Positions 25,926 to 35,381 of a DNA stretch of 64,000 nt are shown here, one piece after another (position 1 is the first letter of the stretch; each line of letters opens with the position of its first letter). The position numbers were made by a program, and so were the translations under genes. Source of the stretch: an uncultured Brevibacillus sp. (lineage in GTDB: Bacteria > Bacillota > Bacilli > Brevibacillales > Brevibacillaceae). The DNA lies in contig NZ_CANMZW010000026.1 of NCBI RefSeq assembly GCF_947502445.1, positions 1-64,000 on the forward strand, in the 5' to 3' direction. The notes beneath the pieces were generated by a model. It did no database searches, had not been told where the DNA came from, and was given only the letters and a program-made list of their open reading frames with translations.

Positions 25926-26750
25926 ATGAGCATCGGAATTATTGGATTAGGCAGTATAGGACAAATGCTTGTGAAAGCTTTGTGCAAAAGCGGCGTCATT
26001 TCACCGGAAAATGTGATTGTATATAACCGCACACGCGAAAAAGCGGATATACTACAAGCTGCGTACGGAATCAGGGTTGCCCATAATGCGCAGGAGATTT
26101 GTGAGCAGGCAGACCATATTTTTCTGTGTACCAAGCCTCTGGACATTTTGCCGCTCCTGAGTGGCCTAGCCGTTTCTGCTGAAAAGCATGTCATCTCCGT
26201 CGCGGCTGGCGTGAGTATTTCTGATCTGGAAAAAAGCCACGCTGGTCCCGTTAGTAAAGTCATCCCTACCGTAACATCTCAGGAGTTACATGGTGTTTCT
26301 TTGTTTACGTGCAGCACCCGAGTGAGTGCTGAGCAGCGCAGCGAATTTGTAAGCCTGCTCTCAGCGATTGGCACCGCACAGGAAGTAACGGAGGACGTCA
26401 TCGAGACTGCCACCATCATCAGCAGCAGCGCTCCAGGCTTGATTGCAGGAATACTCGAATCCTTTGCCATGGCAGCTGTGCGCAAGTCACCACAGCTGGA
26501 CATCGACACAGCACGCAGCATATTGGTAGAGACCATGCTCGGGACCGCCCTGCTTTTGAAAAATGAACAGCTAGGCTTTGATCAGCTGATCACTCAAGTA
26601 GCGACCAAAGGCGGCATTACAGAAGAAGGACTGCGTGTCTTGGACAAAACGCTTCCTGGCGGGTTCGACGAGCTGTTTGCTATGACAGAGTCCAAGCATG
26701 CGATGCTTAAAGAGCTCGTGCAACAACAAATTACAAAGTCGACAACATGA
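25926..26750 (+). CDS. ComER/ProC-like NAD(P)-binding oxidoreductase
   Basis: 274 residues with the Rossmann motif GLGSIGQ at the N-terminus, LCTKPLDI, and GGITEEGL near the C-terminus, the pyrroline-5-carboxylate reductase signature region. KPLDI is closer to the ComER branch (late competence operon protein) than to ProC, so proline synthesis is not certain. ATG 25926 follows GGGGAGG by eight bases. It is cotranscribed with the next dehydrogenase gene, 17 bases away. Confidence 0.72.
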   Translation: MSIGIIGLGSIGQMLVKALCKSGVISPENVIVYNRTREKADILQAAYGIRVAHNAQEICEQADHIFLCTKPLDILPLLSGLAVSAEKHVISVAAGVSISDLEKSHAGPVSKVIPTVTSQELHGVSLFTCSTRVSAEQRSEFVSLLSAIGTAQEVTEDVIETATIISSSAPGLIAGILESFAMAAVRKSPQLDIDTARSILVETMLGTALLLKNEQLGFDQLITQVATKGGITEEGLRVLDKTLPGGFDELFAMTESKHAMLKELVQQQITKSTT

Positions 26751-26767
26751 TAAAGGAGAAAGTGACA

Positions 26768-27640
26768 GTGAAAATCGGTTGGATTGGACTTGGCAACATG
26801 GGGATTCCAATGGCGTGCAATTTGCTTGCAGCAGGCTTTGACCTGTATGTTTGGAATCGAACACCAGACAAAGCAGCACCCCTGCTGGCTCTTGGGGCTA
26901 AACAGTCAGCGACACTTGCACAGTTGGTCGATGAGTGCGATATCTTGTTTACAATGGTCAGTGATGATGACGCTGTAAAAGCGATTTATACGGGAGCAAA
27001 CGGTTTGCTTTCTGCCGCAGTCAAAGGAAAGCTGGCAGTAGATATGAGTACCATCGCACCAGATACATCTCGCTTTTTGGCTGAGCAGGCAAAGAAAGTT
27101 GGTTTGCGCTTTCTCGATGCTCCTGTCTCGGGAAGCGTAGGTCCTGCCAAGGAAGGCACACTCGTCATTATGGTTGGCGGGGAAGAGGTAGACTACGAGG
27201 AAGCAAAACCGATGCTGGACAAGCTCGGGAAAGTAGCGCTGCACCTGGGACCGAACGCATCAGGCACATCTGCAAAGCTCGCGATCAATCTGCTGCTTGG
27301 AATTACTGTGCAGGGTGTTTCTGAAACATTGCTCTTTGCTCGTTCCCTTGGGATTAGCAGCGAGCAAATGCTTAACATCATTTCGGAAAGTGCGGTAGGA
27401 ACTCCTCTCATCCGCGGAAAGGCTGCCTCGATTCTCGCCGATGATTTCCCGGCTGCCTTTGCTTTGAAGCATATGGCAAAAGATCTCCGACTCGCAAAGG
27501 AAGCTGGCGTATCCACACCTATGGCAGATACGGCGGATGCGAGTTATCGCCAGGCTTTGGAGAACGGGCTTGGTGAAATGGATTTGATGGCGATAATCCG
27601 GCATTTGGAACAGAAAAAGGAAGTCGTAGCCGCCAAGTAA
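26768..27640 (+). CDS. Beta-hydroxyacid dehydrogenase family oxidoreductase
   Basis: 290 residues. The NAD(P)-binding GLGNMGIPMACNL at the N-terminus, DAPVSGSVGPAKEGTL (substrate-binding signature) and the catalytic lysine in SAKLAINLLLG fit the GarR/MmsB/glyoxylate-reductase family. The exact substrate (tartronate semialdehyde, hydroxyisobutyrate or glyoxylate) is not readable. GTG 26768 lies nine bases after AAAGGAG; an ATG at 26747 overlaps the upstream stop as ATGA but has no binding site. Confidence 0.85.
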   Translation: MKIGWIGLGNMGIPMACNLLAAGFDLYVWNRTPDKAAPLLALGAKQSATLAQLVDECDILFTMVSDDDAVKAIYTGANGLLSAAVKGKLAVDMSTIAPDTSRFLAEQAKKVGLRFLDAPVSGSVGPAKEGTLVIMVGGEEVDYEEAKPMLDKLGKVALHLGPNASGTSAKLAINLLLGITVQGVSETLLFARSLGISSEQMLNIISESAVGTPLIRGKAASILADDFPAAFALKHMAKDLRLAKEAGVSTPMADTADASYRQALENGLGEMDLMAIIRHLEQKKEVVAAK

Positions 27641-27660
27641 TAATCGGCTCTGAAAACGCT

Positions 27661-27692
27661 AAAAGACCGGAAGCGAATTCCGGTCTTCTTTT
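27661..27692 (+). terminator. Terminator of the dehydrogenase pair
   Basis: Arms AAGACCGGAA and TTCCGGTCTT followed by CTTTT; usable on both strands. Confidence 0.85.
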
Positions 27693-27721
27693 ATGATCCA
27701 CGTATTTGGTTACAACCGCTC

Positions 27722-28273
27722 TTATAGCTGAGACTTCAGCCATTCATTCAACAGCTTTGCATCCCCAATCGCTCGCTTATCCCCTAAGATATCTCCTGGC
27801 TTATTTCCCTCGCCGATGAGATAGCCTTCATAGGTTGTTCCTACAAAGGACAAGACGTATTGGAACTGCTGGATCAGCGGAAGTCCTTTTAGACGAGGTT
27901 GATCGCCGCCTGTCGTGATCACAAACGCGCGCTTTTGCCCCATGGATTCTTTGAAAGAATAGCGCTTATCTCGCAAGCTTTGTGACCAACGATCCACAAA
28001 ATTTTTCATGTAGCCAGACATGCCGTACCAATAGATTGGAGTGGAAAAAATGATAAAATCATGCGCCATCACAGCTTCGATCACTTCATCATAATCGTCT
28101 GCAACGGGAGCGAAGCCGTCTGCATCATGTCTTTGATCGTAAATCGGACGAATCTCCTTTTCTCTCAACCGAATGCTTGTATGAGGGATTCCCTGCAACG
28201 CCAAGTTTGTCAATTGCTCGGTATTTCCTTCCTCTCTTGAGCTGCCGTGCAAAGCGAGAAGCTTCAATTCCAA
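27722..28273 (-). CDS. NADPH-dependent FMN reductase/flavodoxin-fold oxidoreductase
   Basis: 183 residues. The flavin phosphate loop ALHGSSREEGNTEQL at the N-terminus and FSTPIYWYGMSGYMKNFVDR are typical of the NADPH-dependent FMN reductase family. It probably reduces flavins or quinone-like substrates. It stands alone, convergent with the dehydrogenase pair. Confidence 0.82.
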   Translation of the reverse strand: MELKLLALHGSSREEGNTEQLTNLALQGIPHTSIRLREKEIRPIYDQRHDADGFAPVADDYDEVIEAVMAHDFIIFSTPIYWYGMSGYMKNFVDRWSQSLRDKRYSFKESMGQKRAFVITTGGDQPRLKGLPLIQQFQYVLSFVGTTYEGYLIGEGNKPGDILGDKRAIGDAKLLNEWLKSQL

Positions 28274-28390
28274 TCACTCCATTTCCCTTTTCCCCATCTG
28301 TTTTCTCACCTATATTGTATAAGAAAACCTCTATCGAGGCATCCTCAAGGAGGAGCGACCGCGTTTAGCGGAAATTTTTCATGCGCTCCA

Positions 28391-28420
28391 GAATTCATAA
28401 GCGTTCGCGCTTATAAATTC
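28391..28420. repeat. Palindrome with TTCG loop
   Basis: GAATTCATAAGCG and CGCTTATAAATTC flank TTCG, giving a near-perfect 13-bp stem. It lacks a T run and is separate from the terminator just downstream. Confidence 0.6.
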
Positions 28421-28430
28421 TTATACGTTC

Positions 28431-28463
28431 AAAAAACCCTCCGGCAATCTCTGCCAAAAGGGC
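28431..28463 (-). terminator. Terminator of the first MFS exporter gene
   Basis: Minus-strand hairpin CCCTTTTGGCA/TTGCCGGAGGG followed by six T. Confidence 0.7.
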
Positions 28464-28468
28464 GACTC

Positions 28469-29707
28469 TTACGATATAGTAGCACGAGCTTGCCGGTTAG
28501 CCTGTTGGTATAGCTTCCACGCGAGCAAAAAGCCGACAATCAAAAGCGCAGCTGAAAGGTAATACACTGCTCTCGTTCCCATCCATTCCGCAAACGCTCC
28601 CATGATCAGAGACGAGGCTCCAAATACCATCATGTCAATCGTCCCTTTTGCAGATAATACATACGGTAATGCTGATTCGTCAGTTTGCTGCTGCAGTATC
28701 GTCTGTTTACTGACCAGGAACATTTCCAGAAAAGGCCCCAGCAAAAAGGAAAACAGCAGGGCAACAATCGGATGCGTGCTGCTACCAAAGGCAAAGGTAA
28801 TCAAGCTTGAACAAATGGTCCCAATCGTGATCGCCTTATACAGATGACGCTTGAGCCGATGAGCGAGCAGTAGCAGCACACTTCCGCCAGCAATCGCTCC
28901 AAGCATGTAGCCAGCGTTGATGTATCCCCACCATGCCTCGCTACTTCCCAATTCATCAAGAACAAAAGGCAACACGATCGCCGAAATCCAGGCTGCACCT
29001 GACATCCCAACTACGATATCCATGGCAACCAGCAGCTGCAGTGAGGGCGTATCCCGGATAATTCTCCAGCCTGTGAGCCAATTCGTTTTAGCCTGCCGTG
29101 GTTTGGACTGGCTGTCTTCTTCCTTTTTGCCATCCTTTGCAGGAGCAACACCCAGCATCGCTACTGTTGCCACCACATAGGCTCCTACTGTTCCTAAAAG
29201 AACAACGCTTGCTCCCAGCCACGCAACAAGCAGCCCACCTGCCGCCCATCCCGCAAAATGAACCGTCTGATCGGAGGTTGCCAAAAGCCCATTCGCCCGC
29301 ATCAGCTCGGAACGATCAACCAATCGTGGGACAAGGGCATTGCGGGCTGGATTTGCCCAACCATCCATAAAGGCAATCATAGCCGCAAGTCCGAATAGCA
29401 GCCAGATCACCAGATTTTGCTCGCCTACTCCCATCGCCACGACAAAAGAAGCGATGCCCAGCAAAATCGTCTTAAGCCCCTGAGACAGCACAAGCATCCG
29501 CTGCAGGGACAAGTGCTGGAAAACCAATGGCGCAAGGAAGCTGCTGAGTGACTGTGACGTCACGTTGACCACTGGAATAAAAGCAGTGTACATCACAGAG
29601 TTAGTAGCCGCGTACATGACTGAGATAAACGCGACAATATAAAAAACATCCCCCAGATTGGCCAGAGTCTGACCCGCCCAGAGGCAAATAAACCGTCTAT
29701 TCCACAC
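28469..29707 (-). CDS. MFS transporter (EntS/MFS_3-like exporter)
   Basis: 412 residues with about 12 membrane helices. NLGDVFYIVAF in helix 1 and NPARNALVPRLVDRSELMRANGL between helices 4 and 5 mark the MFS_3 group that includes the enterobactin exporter EntS and macrolide exporters. The substrate is unknown. GTG 29707 lies nine bases after AGGAGG. An inverted repeat lies just upstream of the binding site. Confidence 0.82.
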   Translation of the reverse strand: MWNRRFICLWAGQTLANLGDVFYIVAFISVMYAATNSVMYTAFIPVVNVTSQSLSSFLAPLVFQHLSLQRMLVLSQGLKTILLGIASFVVAMGVGEQNLVIWLLFGLAAMIAFMDGWANPARNALVPRLVDRSELMRANGLLATSDQTVHFAGWAAGGLLVAWLGASVVLLGTVGAYVVATVAMLGVAPAKDGKKEEDSQSKPRQAKTNWLTGWRIIRDTPSLQLLVAMDIVVGMSGAAWISAIVLPFVLDELGSSEAWWGYINAGYMLGAIAGGSVLLLLAHRLKRHLYKAITIGTICSSLITFAFGSSTHPIVALLFSFLLGPFLEMFLVSKQTILQQQTDESALPYVLSAKGTIDMMVFGASSLIMGAFAEWMGTRAVYYLSAALLIVGFLLAWKLYQQANRQARATIS

Positions 29708-29730
29708 GGCGTGAGGCCTCCTGTCGGTTC

Positions 29731-29753
29731 AGGACTTTATTTAATTGTCCTGT
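29731..29753. repeat. Inverted repeat, possible operator
   Basis: CAGGAC and GTCCTG flank an 11-base AT-rich centre, 24 bases upstream of the MFS start codon. Confidence 0.35.
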
Positions 29754-29826
29754 TGGAATAATAAATTAGTTCTACCGACAACTCATCACAATGGAGGTGC
29801 ACCCCGTTTTCTTCAAATTTCTCTCA

Positions 29827-31044
29827 TTATATTCCGGAATCTGTCTGCTGCATAGATTTGTTTTTGAAAAAGCTATAGTACACCCAGCCGGCATTGATAA
29901 ACAAAAAGGCACTGGTCATGAAAAAGACCCCGCTGATGCTTACATAGCCTGCGAGAAAACCGCCGATCATCGGCCCGAGCATGCTGCCAATGCTTACAAA
30001 GCTGTTATTGTAGCCGTATACGCGACTCACCATGTGTACAGGCGTCGCTCGCCGCAAGAGCGAATTGACGGAAGGCAAAAGTCCACCAAGTGACAGTCCA
30101 AGCAGGAATCTCAGCAGTACGAGCTGCCACACGGTTGCAACCAGCCCCTGTGGAATAAACAGGATCGCCGACATCAGCAAGGCGCCCAGAAGCACCTTTT
30201 GCGAGCCATAGCGGTCTCCCAATCTTCCTAATCGCGGAGAGGCGAAAACGTTGGCAATCCCCATCGCTGCCTGCACGAGGCCAGCCCACAACGCTACCTT
30301 GGCTCCTTCTGATCCTAGCAGCTGAGCGATGTAAATCGGCAATACTGGAATAATGCTGAACAAAGCAAACTGGATCATGACGGTTACAAAAAAGAGCGCA
30401 GGCAGCTCTTTGGACGAAAAGATCATTTGAAAATCTTCTCGCAGACTGGAACGATCCTTTTTCTCAGGCGGCACGAAGTTTTCTTTTACAGTAAAAGTAA
30501 TCACCAGCGTGGCGAGCAAAAGCAGACATCCCGTGATGACAAAAATCATCCGAAAACCGATCCGCTCTGCCAAAAGTCCACCAAATAGCGGACCCATAAT
30601 CGTTCCCGCGGTAATAAACGATTGAAGCATCCCCTGTGCCCAGCCAATTTGTTCTTTTGGCACTGAAGATGCGACGAGCGCTGTACTCGCGGGAATAATA
30701 CCTCCAACCAGACCGTTGATTAAACGCAGCGCCAACAACTGCCATAAGCTCCCGGCAAATCCTGTCAGTGCCACTGTAATCGACATAAAATAGCCAGAGC
30801 GCAAAATCATGATCTTGCGCCCGTGCTTGTCAGCCAAATTTCCCCAAATCGGGGATACGAGACCTGCCGTCAAAAAGTTGGCTCCGAAAATAATGCCTGC
30901 CCAAGCAGTTACTTCATGCGGGTCCTCTATCCCGAAATCTTGCTGAATGTACAGAGGTAAAAAGGGCATGATCATGCTCATCGCTACCATCACGACGAAC
31001 AACGACCCACATAAAACATACAAGTTGCGGCGCCATATCTCCAT
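29827..31044 (-). CDS. MFS multidrug-type efflux transporter
   Basis: 405 residues, 12 membrane helices. Motif A GNLADKHGRK follows helix 2 and a weaker repeat GRLGDRYGSQK follows helix 8; helix 5 carries the antiporter motif (TAGTIMGPLFGG). Drug:H+ antiport is the family role; substrates are unknown. ATG 31044. It lies 30 bases downstream of ygaD and could be read through from it. Confidence 0.85.
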   Translation of the reverse strand: MEIWRRNLYVLCGSLFVVMVAMSMIMPFLPLYIQQDFGIEDPHEVTAWAGIIFGANFLTAGLVSPIWGNLADKHGRKIMILRSGYFMSITVALTGFAGSLWQLLALRLINGLVGGIIPASTALVASSVPKEQIGWAQGMLQSFITAGTIMGPLFGGLLAERIGFRMIFVITGCLLLLATLVITFTVKENFVPPEKKDRSSLREDFQMIFSSKELPALFFVTVMIQFALFSIIPVLPIYIAQLLGSEGAKVALWAGLVQAAMGIANVFASPRLGRLGDRYGSQKVLLGALLMSAILFIPQGLVATVWQLVLLRFLLGLSLGGLLPSVNSLLRRATPVHMVSRVYGYNNSFVSIGSMLGPMIGGFLAGYVSISGVFFMTSAFLFINAGWVYYSFFKNKSMQQTDSGI

Positions 31045-31074
31045 CGGATTCCCCCCGTTCCCTCTGCTTAGCTT

Positions 31075-32853
31075 TTACGTTACTTCGTCTGTTGCATTCC
31101 CTAAATCTTGTACACTCCACAGGCCATGATAAACGCCCCTTTTTTCGAGTAATTCCTCATGCTTACCCTGCTCTACGATTTGTCCTTCTTTCATCACAAC
31201 GATTTTATCTGCGTGGGTAATCGTCGATAAGCGATGCGCGACGATGATGGTCGTCCGCCCTTTTGTTAATCTCGATAGCGACTCCTGAATCGTGTGCTCG
31301 GATTCCAAATCGAGGGCAGATGTCGCTTCATCTAAAATCAGAATGCCCGGATCACGCAAAAAGACACGGGCGATGGCGATCCGTTGCTTTTGTCCTCCGG
31401 AAAGCTTGACACCCCGCTCCCCCAGCTCCGTATCGTAGCCATCGGGCAGGGCCGTAATAAAATCATGGGCATGCGCTGCTTTCGCTGCTTCATAGACGGA
31501 CTGATCGTCTGCATCCGGATTGCCCATTACTATATTTACTTTTGCTGATTCACTAAACAATATATTGTCTTGTTGAACCATCCCGATGTGATTGCGCAAA
31601 TTACGCTGCTTGACGTCCCGAACGTCAACACCATCAATCGTAATTCGTCCCTCTGTCACATCCCAGAAGCGCGGCAACAGACTGATCAGTGACGACTTCC
31701 CGCCACCGGACATGCCCACGATCGCTACCGTCTCGCCTGACTCAATCGTTAAATCGACATTTTGCAGAACAAGTGGTCCTTCTTCCCGATAGCGAAAGGA
31801 AACATTCTCAAAGCGAATTTCTCCACGGATTCGTTTGGTTGCGGGATCGACAGGCAGCTCACCTGCATTTGGCTTGTCAACAATGTCATAAGCCTGATCG
31901 ATAAACTCAAACATCCGGTCCATCGAGGCAATCGCCTGTGTCAAAACTGTGCTTGAGTTGACCAACCGTCTCAGCGGCGTATATAGCCGATCCAAATACG
32001 CATAAAACGCAACGAGTGTCCCTACACTCATGTTTCCCCCGATCACCTGATAACCTGCATAGGCGATCACAAGTAGTGGCGCAATATCCGTAACCGTATT
32101 GATCACCGAGAAAGTCCGGGCATTCCAGCGCGTATGAGTCAGGGCTTTATGTAAAAAATGATTGTTTTCTTTGGCAAATTCCTTGCTCTCATGCTCTTCC
32201 AAGGCGAAGCTGCGAATCAAAGACATGCCATTCACTCGCTCGTACAAATGGCCCTGCAAATGTGCCAATGCGGCTGATCGGTCCTTGGTCAGCTGGCGTA
32301 AGCGCTTATAAAAGAATTTTACAGAAATGCTGTACAACGGAAAGACAACGATGGCGACAATCGTCAGCTCCACATCCATGTAAAACATGATCCCCAGCGT
32401 CATTACGATCGTGATCGTATCCAGCCATAGATTCATCAATCCTGTTTCCACAAAGCTTTTGGTCGATTCGACATCGTTAATTACACGAGAAATGACTTCA
32501 CCAGTCTTAGTGTTGTTGTAGTAACGCATCGATAGCCTTTGCAAATGCGAGAACAATTGATTCCGGATGTCAAACAAAATGCGGCTGGATACCCACTGCG
32601 CGTAATATTGCCGGATGTATTCCACCGGAGCGCGAACAACCGTAAACAACAAGAACGTGCCAAGCATCAGCCAGAAAAGCTGCGTGAGTTTTTCCTCCTG
32701 AGGAAGGGGACTGGGCAAAAGATCGTCAATTACGTACTTGATGAGAAGTGGCAGGGCCAGCGGAATCGAAAATTTTATTATGCCAATGAAAACGGTACCC
32801 AGAATCTGCTTCCAATACGGCAACACATATGCCATATAGCGGCGTATGCTCAA
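31075..32853 (-). CDS. ygaD: ABC transporter, fused permease and ATPase (YgaD-like exporter)
   Basis: 592 residues. Six membrane helices fill 1-320 and the nucleotide-binding domain 340-575: Walker A GMSGGGKSS, Q-loop VQQDNILF, signature LSGGQKQR, Walker B ILILDEATSALD and the switch His in IVAHRLS. It is a homodimeric half-type exporter of the BmrA/MsbA kind. The position between ygaC and gsaB equals ygaD of B. subtilis. TTG 32853 lies eight bases after AAAGGAGG; an ATG at 32835 is an alternative. Confidence 0.88.
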   Translation of the reverse strand: MSIRRYMAYVLPYWKQILGTVFIGIIKFSIPLALPLLIKYVIDDLLPSPLPQEEKLTQLFWLMLGTFLLFTVVRAPVEYIRQYYAQWVSSRILFDIRNQLFSHLQRLSMRYYNNTKTGEVISRVINDVESTKSFVETGLMNLWLDTITIVMTLGIMFYMDVELTIVAIVVFPLYSISVKFFYKRLRQLTKDRSAALAHLQGHLYERVNGMSLIRSFALEEHESKEFAKENNHFLHKALTHTRWNARTFSVINTVTDIAPLLVIAYAGYQVIGGNMSVGTLVAFYAYLDRLYTPLRRLVNSSTVLTQAIASMDRMFEFIDQAYDIVDKPNAGELPVDPATKRIRGEIRFENVSFRYREEGPLVLQNVDLTIESGETVAIVGMSGGGKSSLISLLPRFWDVTEGRITIDGVDVRDVKQRNLRNHIGMVQQDNILFSESAKVNIVMGNPDADDQSVYEAAKAAHAHDFITALPDGYDTELGERGVKLSGGQKQRIAIARVFLRDPGILILDEATSALDLESEHTIQESLSRLTKGRTTIIVAHRLSTITHADKIVVMKEGQIVEQGKHEELLEKRGVYHGLWSVQDLGNATDEVT

Positions 32854-32880
32854 GCATCATACCTCCTTTGCAAACAAGGA

Positions 32881-32912
32881 AATCCCTCCCCCGAATTTAC
32901 GGGAAAGGGATT
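32881..32912 (-). terminator. ygaC terminator
   Basis: Minus-strand hairpin AATCCCT/AGGGATT with an inner CCCG/CGGG, overlapping the ygaC stop codon. The T tail is short. Confidence 0.6.
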
Positions 32913-33447
32913 ATTCCTCATCGTCTCGTACTAAAAGATAACGCTCGTACCAACGCTGGACGAAGCCGCTTTGAAATGGACCACGACGTGCGCTTACCCA
33001 ATCCAATACTTCTCGCAGTGCTGTCTGTACTCTTTCCACGACAAACGGAGGGTAGTTCATCTGTCTGGAATGCAGCAGAAACTCCTCTTCATCGAGAATC
33101 GAATACGTCATGTCGGGAAACACTTTTACGTCGAGATCATAGTCTATGTAGCTGAGCAACTGACCCTTCATGCTAAAGGGTGAACCAAGGTTGCAATAAT
33201 AGTAAATGCCGTCGTCGCGAATCATGGCAATGGTATTGAACCACTGTCCTCGTCCAAATGTACAAATGGCTGGTTCGCGCGTACGCCACTCCCGTCCGTC
33301 TGCTTCTGTCACCTTGACCCGATCATTTCCCCCAATCACCACCGCATCACTGGTATGAATCAGCGTGGATTTGTCCCATATGCGGTGCAACGAATGGTCG
33401 TGTTTATAGCTTTCAATGCGGATATTGGAGCCCGGAGTTGGTGACAT
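32911..33447 (-). CDS. ygaC: DUF402/YgaC nucleoside tri/diphosphatase family protein
   Basis: 178 residues. IESYKHDHSLHRIW at the N-terminus, the strand YYYCNLGSPF and the acidic site YIDYDLDVKVFPD carry the conserved carboxylates of the DUF402 fold. Staphylococcal family members hydrolyse nucleoside tri- and diphosphates in vitro. Synteny with ygaD supports YgaC. ATG 33447 follows AAGGGGAGA. Confidence 0.88.
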   Translation of the reverse strand: MSPTPGSNIRIESYKHDHSLHRIWDKSTLIHTSDAVVIGGNDRVKVTEADGREWRTREPAICTFGRGQWFNTIAMIRDDGIYYYCNLGSPFSMKGQLLSYIDYDLDVKVFPDMTYSILDEEEFLLHSRQMNYPPFVVERVQTALREVLDWVSARRGPFQSGFVQRWYERYLLVRDDEE

Positions 33448-33494
33448 GACTCTCCCCTTTCTTCTCTTCTCTATCTGAATGGGGACAAGCCTCC

Positions 33495-33908
33495 TTAAGA
33501 AGAGAGCTTTTTGGAAAGTGTAACATATTTTTGTACTTCATAGCCAAGCGAAAGGTAAAACGGAAGGACTTCGGGATTAGCCTGGTTGACCATTATCAGA
33601 ACGTTGTTGACGCCTCTTTGCTTGAACCGTTTTTCAATCGCGGCAACGAGTTCGCGTCCTATGCCACTGCCTTGCATCTCTGGAAGAACGGCAAGCCGGT
33701 AAAAGTAAGCACGCGCTCCATCAATAGTGCCTACTACGACTCCGACAACCTTTCCTTCCATTTCTGCAACCATAACCAGATCGCTGTCCCATGCCAGCTG
33801 TTGGGCCAAGTCGTTCAACGACTCCGTCTCCGATTGGTCCAAACCCGTTTCCTGCCAAATCCTTGTGATAGCCGAATAGTCACCGAGTCGAAACGGACGA
33901 ATCAGCAT
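33495..33908 (-). CDS. GNAT family N-acetyltransferase
   Basis: 137 residues. The acetyl-CoA loop is in LAVLPEMQGSGIGRELV, and a C-terminal FYLSLGYEVQ is typical of motif B. The substrate is unknown. ATG 33908 lies six bases after AAGGAGG. Confidence 0.82.
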   Translation of the reverse strand: MLIRPFRLGDYSAITRIWQETGLDQSETESLNDLAQQLAWDSDLVMVAEMEGKVVGVVVGTIDGARAYFYRLAVLPEMQGSGIGRELVAAIEKRFKQRGVNNVLIMVNQANPEVLPFYLSLGYEVQKYVTLSKKLSS

Positions 33909-34019
33909 ACGTTGCCTCCTTCGTAGCCTTCTTGCTCTATTGTACAACACTTGGACAACTTTGTCTTGTGTGGTAACACGTCAAAGTCTCCAACTCCAAG
34001 CTTTCGCATAAGTAAAATT

Positions 34020-34775
34020 TTAGGTCAAAAGAGAAATTCCGCCGTCTACAATCAGTGTTTGTCCACGAACCATCCATGCCTTGTCTGAGAGTAAAAACAT
34101 AACTGCATTCGCCAAATCTTCCGGCTCTACGATACGACCAGCAGGAGTACGCTCTGCGGAGCTGCCGAGCAATTCTTCGCGATTCGGGAAATGCTTGAGA
34201 GCATCCGTGTCTACTGCGCCACCGGAAACGGCGTTGACGACAATGTTATGTGGAGCGAGCTCGACAGCCAAATAACGAGTGATTGCTTCTACCGCTGCTT
34301 TGGACACGCCTACTGCTGTGTAGTTGTCCAGTACACGGATCGAGCCGAGGCTGGATAGGCTGACGATTTTTCCGCCGTTGCCACCTTTAATCATTAGCTT
34401 TGCCGCTTCTTGCGCACAAAACAACAGCGCTTTACTGTTAATTTCCATCGTCCAGTCCCAGTGGCTTTCTTCCAGCTCCATCAATGGACGAAGAACACCA
34501 GATGCCGCATTGTTTACAAATACGTCCAGGCGACCGAATTCCTGATCGATTTCTGCGAACAGCTCCTTGATTTTTGCCACGTCACCGACGTTTGCTTTAA
34601 TCAAGTGCACGCGTGCACCCTTTGCTTCCAGGTCAGCTGCTGCTTCTCTCGCCGCTGTACGGTTACGGAGATAATTCAGGACGAGATCATAGCCCTGTTC
34701 AGCCAATTGCATGGCAATTGCTTTACCGATCCCTCTCGTTCCCCCGGTTACTAATGCTACTTTTTTTGTATTCAT
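34020..34775 (-). CDS. fabL: Enoyl-[acyl-carrier-protein] reductase III (FabL)
   Basis: 251 residues. A short-chain dehydrogenase with TGGTRGIGKAIA at the N-terminus (NADPH site), NNAASG, and the YTAVGVSKAAVEA active-site region with Tyr and Lys spaced YxxxxxxK, which is the enoyl reductase spacing rather than the YxxxK of classical SDRs. It reduces enoyl-ACP in fatty-acid elongation and is the triclosan-tolerant FabL type. Its place between mutY and ygaC equals ygaA/fabL in B. subtilis. ATG 34775 has AGGAGG ten bases upstream. Confidence 0.88.
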   Translation of the reverse strand: MNTKKVALVTGGTRGIGKAIAMQLAEQGYDLVLNYLRNRTAAREAAADLEAKGARVHLIKANVGDVAKIKELFAEIDQEFGRLDVFVNNAASGVLRPLMELEESHWDWTMEINSKALLFCAQEAAKLMIKGGNGGKIVSLSSLGSIRVLDNYTAVGVSKAAVEAITRYLAVELAPHNIVVNAVSGGAVDTDALKHFPNREELLGSSAERTPAGRIVEPEDLANAVMFLLSDKAWMVRGQTLIVDGGISLLT

Positions 34776-34995
34776 AAAAGTATTGCCTCCTAATCAGACC
34801 AACTATTAACAGCAGGTACTAAAACTTAAAACCACTCATTTATTATACAACTCCCGTTCTGCTTTTTCTACAAGTGCCGTTTTGTACCAGTGATTGGAAC
34901 TACTGTGGGCAAGCCATACTATACGAGAAACGTCCATAAATACAACCATTTTCACCTAAACAAGTTGTCGATTTGCCTGCGGAGGAGGACAACGA

Positions 34996-35220
34996 ATGTA
35001 CATAGGACGAGACCTGTCCGAATTAACTTTGGAACCGATTGAACGTTGGGAGCTGAACGAGCTTTTGTATCATCAGGATATTTTTTCTCAATTAGCTCTC
35101 TATCTTAGTGCTGAAGGAGCCTCGCTTCATATCAAAATAATCCGGGAGCTCGAATCACGCGGACCGTTCAACGGTGATACCGGAGGCTGGGACCACTCTT
35201 CAACACCGATTTATGATTAA
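34996..35220 (+). CDS. Conserved hypothetical protein
   Basis: 74 residues, acidic, no membrane helix. A helical core (LNELLYHQDIFSQLALYL) is followed by a Gly/Asp/Ser-rich tail (GDTGGWDHSSTPIYD). ATG preceded by GGAGGAGG. It is not recognised. Confidence 0.65.
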   Translation: MYIGRDLSELTLEPIERWELNELLYHQDIFSQLALYLSAEGASLHIKIIRELESRGPFNGDTGGWDHSSTPIYD

Positions 35221-35238
35221 TGGTAGAAAAAGGAGTTG

Positions 35239-35272
35239 GCAGATTCTCTTGAATGAGGGTCTGCTCTTTTTG
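35239..35272 (+). terminator. Possible terminator
   Basis: Arms GCAGA and TCTGC followed by TCTTTTTGC; a short stem. Confidence 0.5.
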
Positions 35273-35321
35273 CTTTCTTGTAAAATGGAAAGAACCTTTG
35301 AAAAAATTTCTTTTGCAATCT

Positions 35322-35350
35322 TGTAACCTTTTTTGCTTTTTTTACGGATA
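35322..35350 (+). promoter_or_regulatory. Candidate ECF-sigma promoter of the YcdB-sigma-antisigma operon
   Basis: TGTAACC (35322-35328), 16-base T-rich spacer, CGGATA (35345-35350). The AAC-containing -35 and CG-starting -10 follow the general ECF promoter pattern, and it lies 31 bases before the first gene of an operon that encodes an ECF sigma factor. Autoregulation is inferred. Confidence 0.5.
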
Positions 35351-35381
35351 AGTAGGCAGAAGAAAGTGAGGGATAACCATT

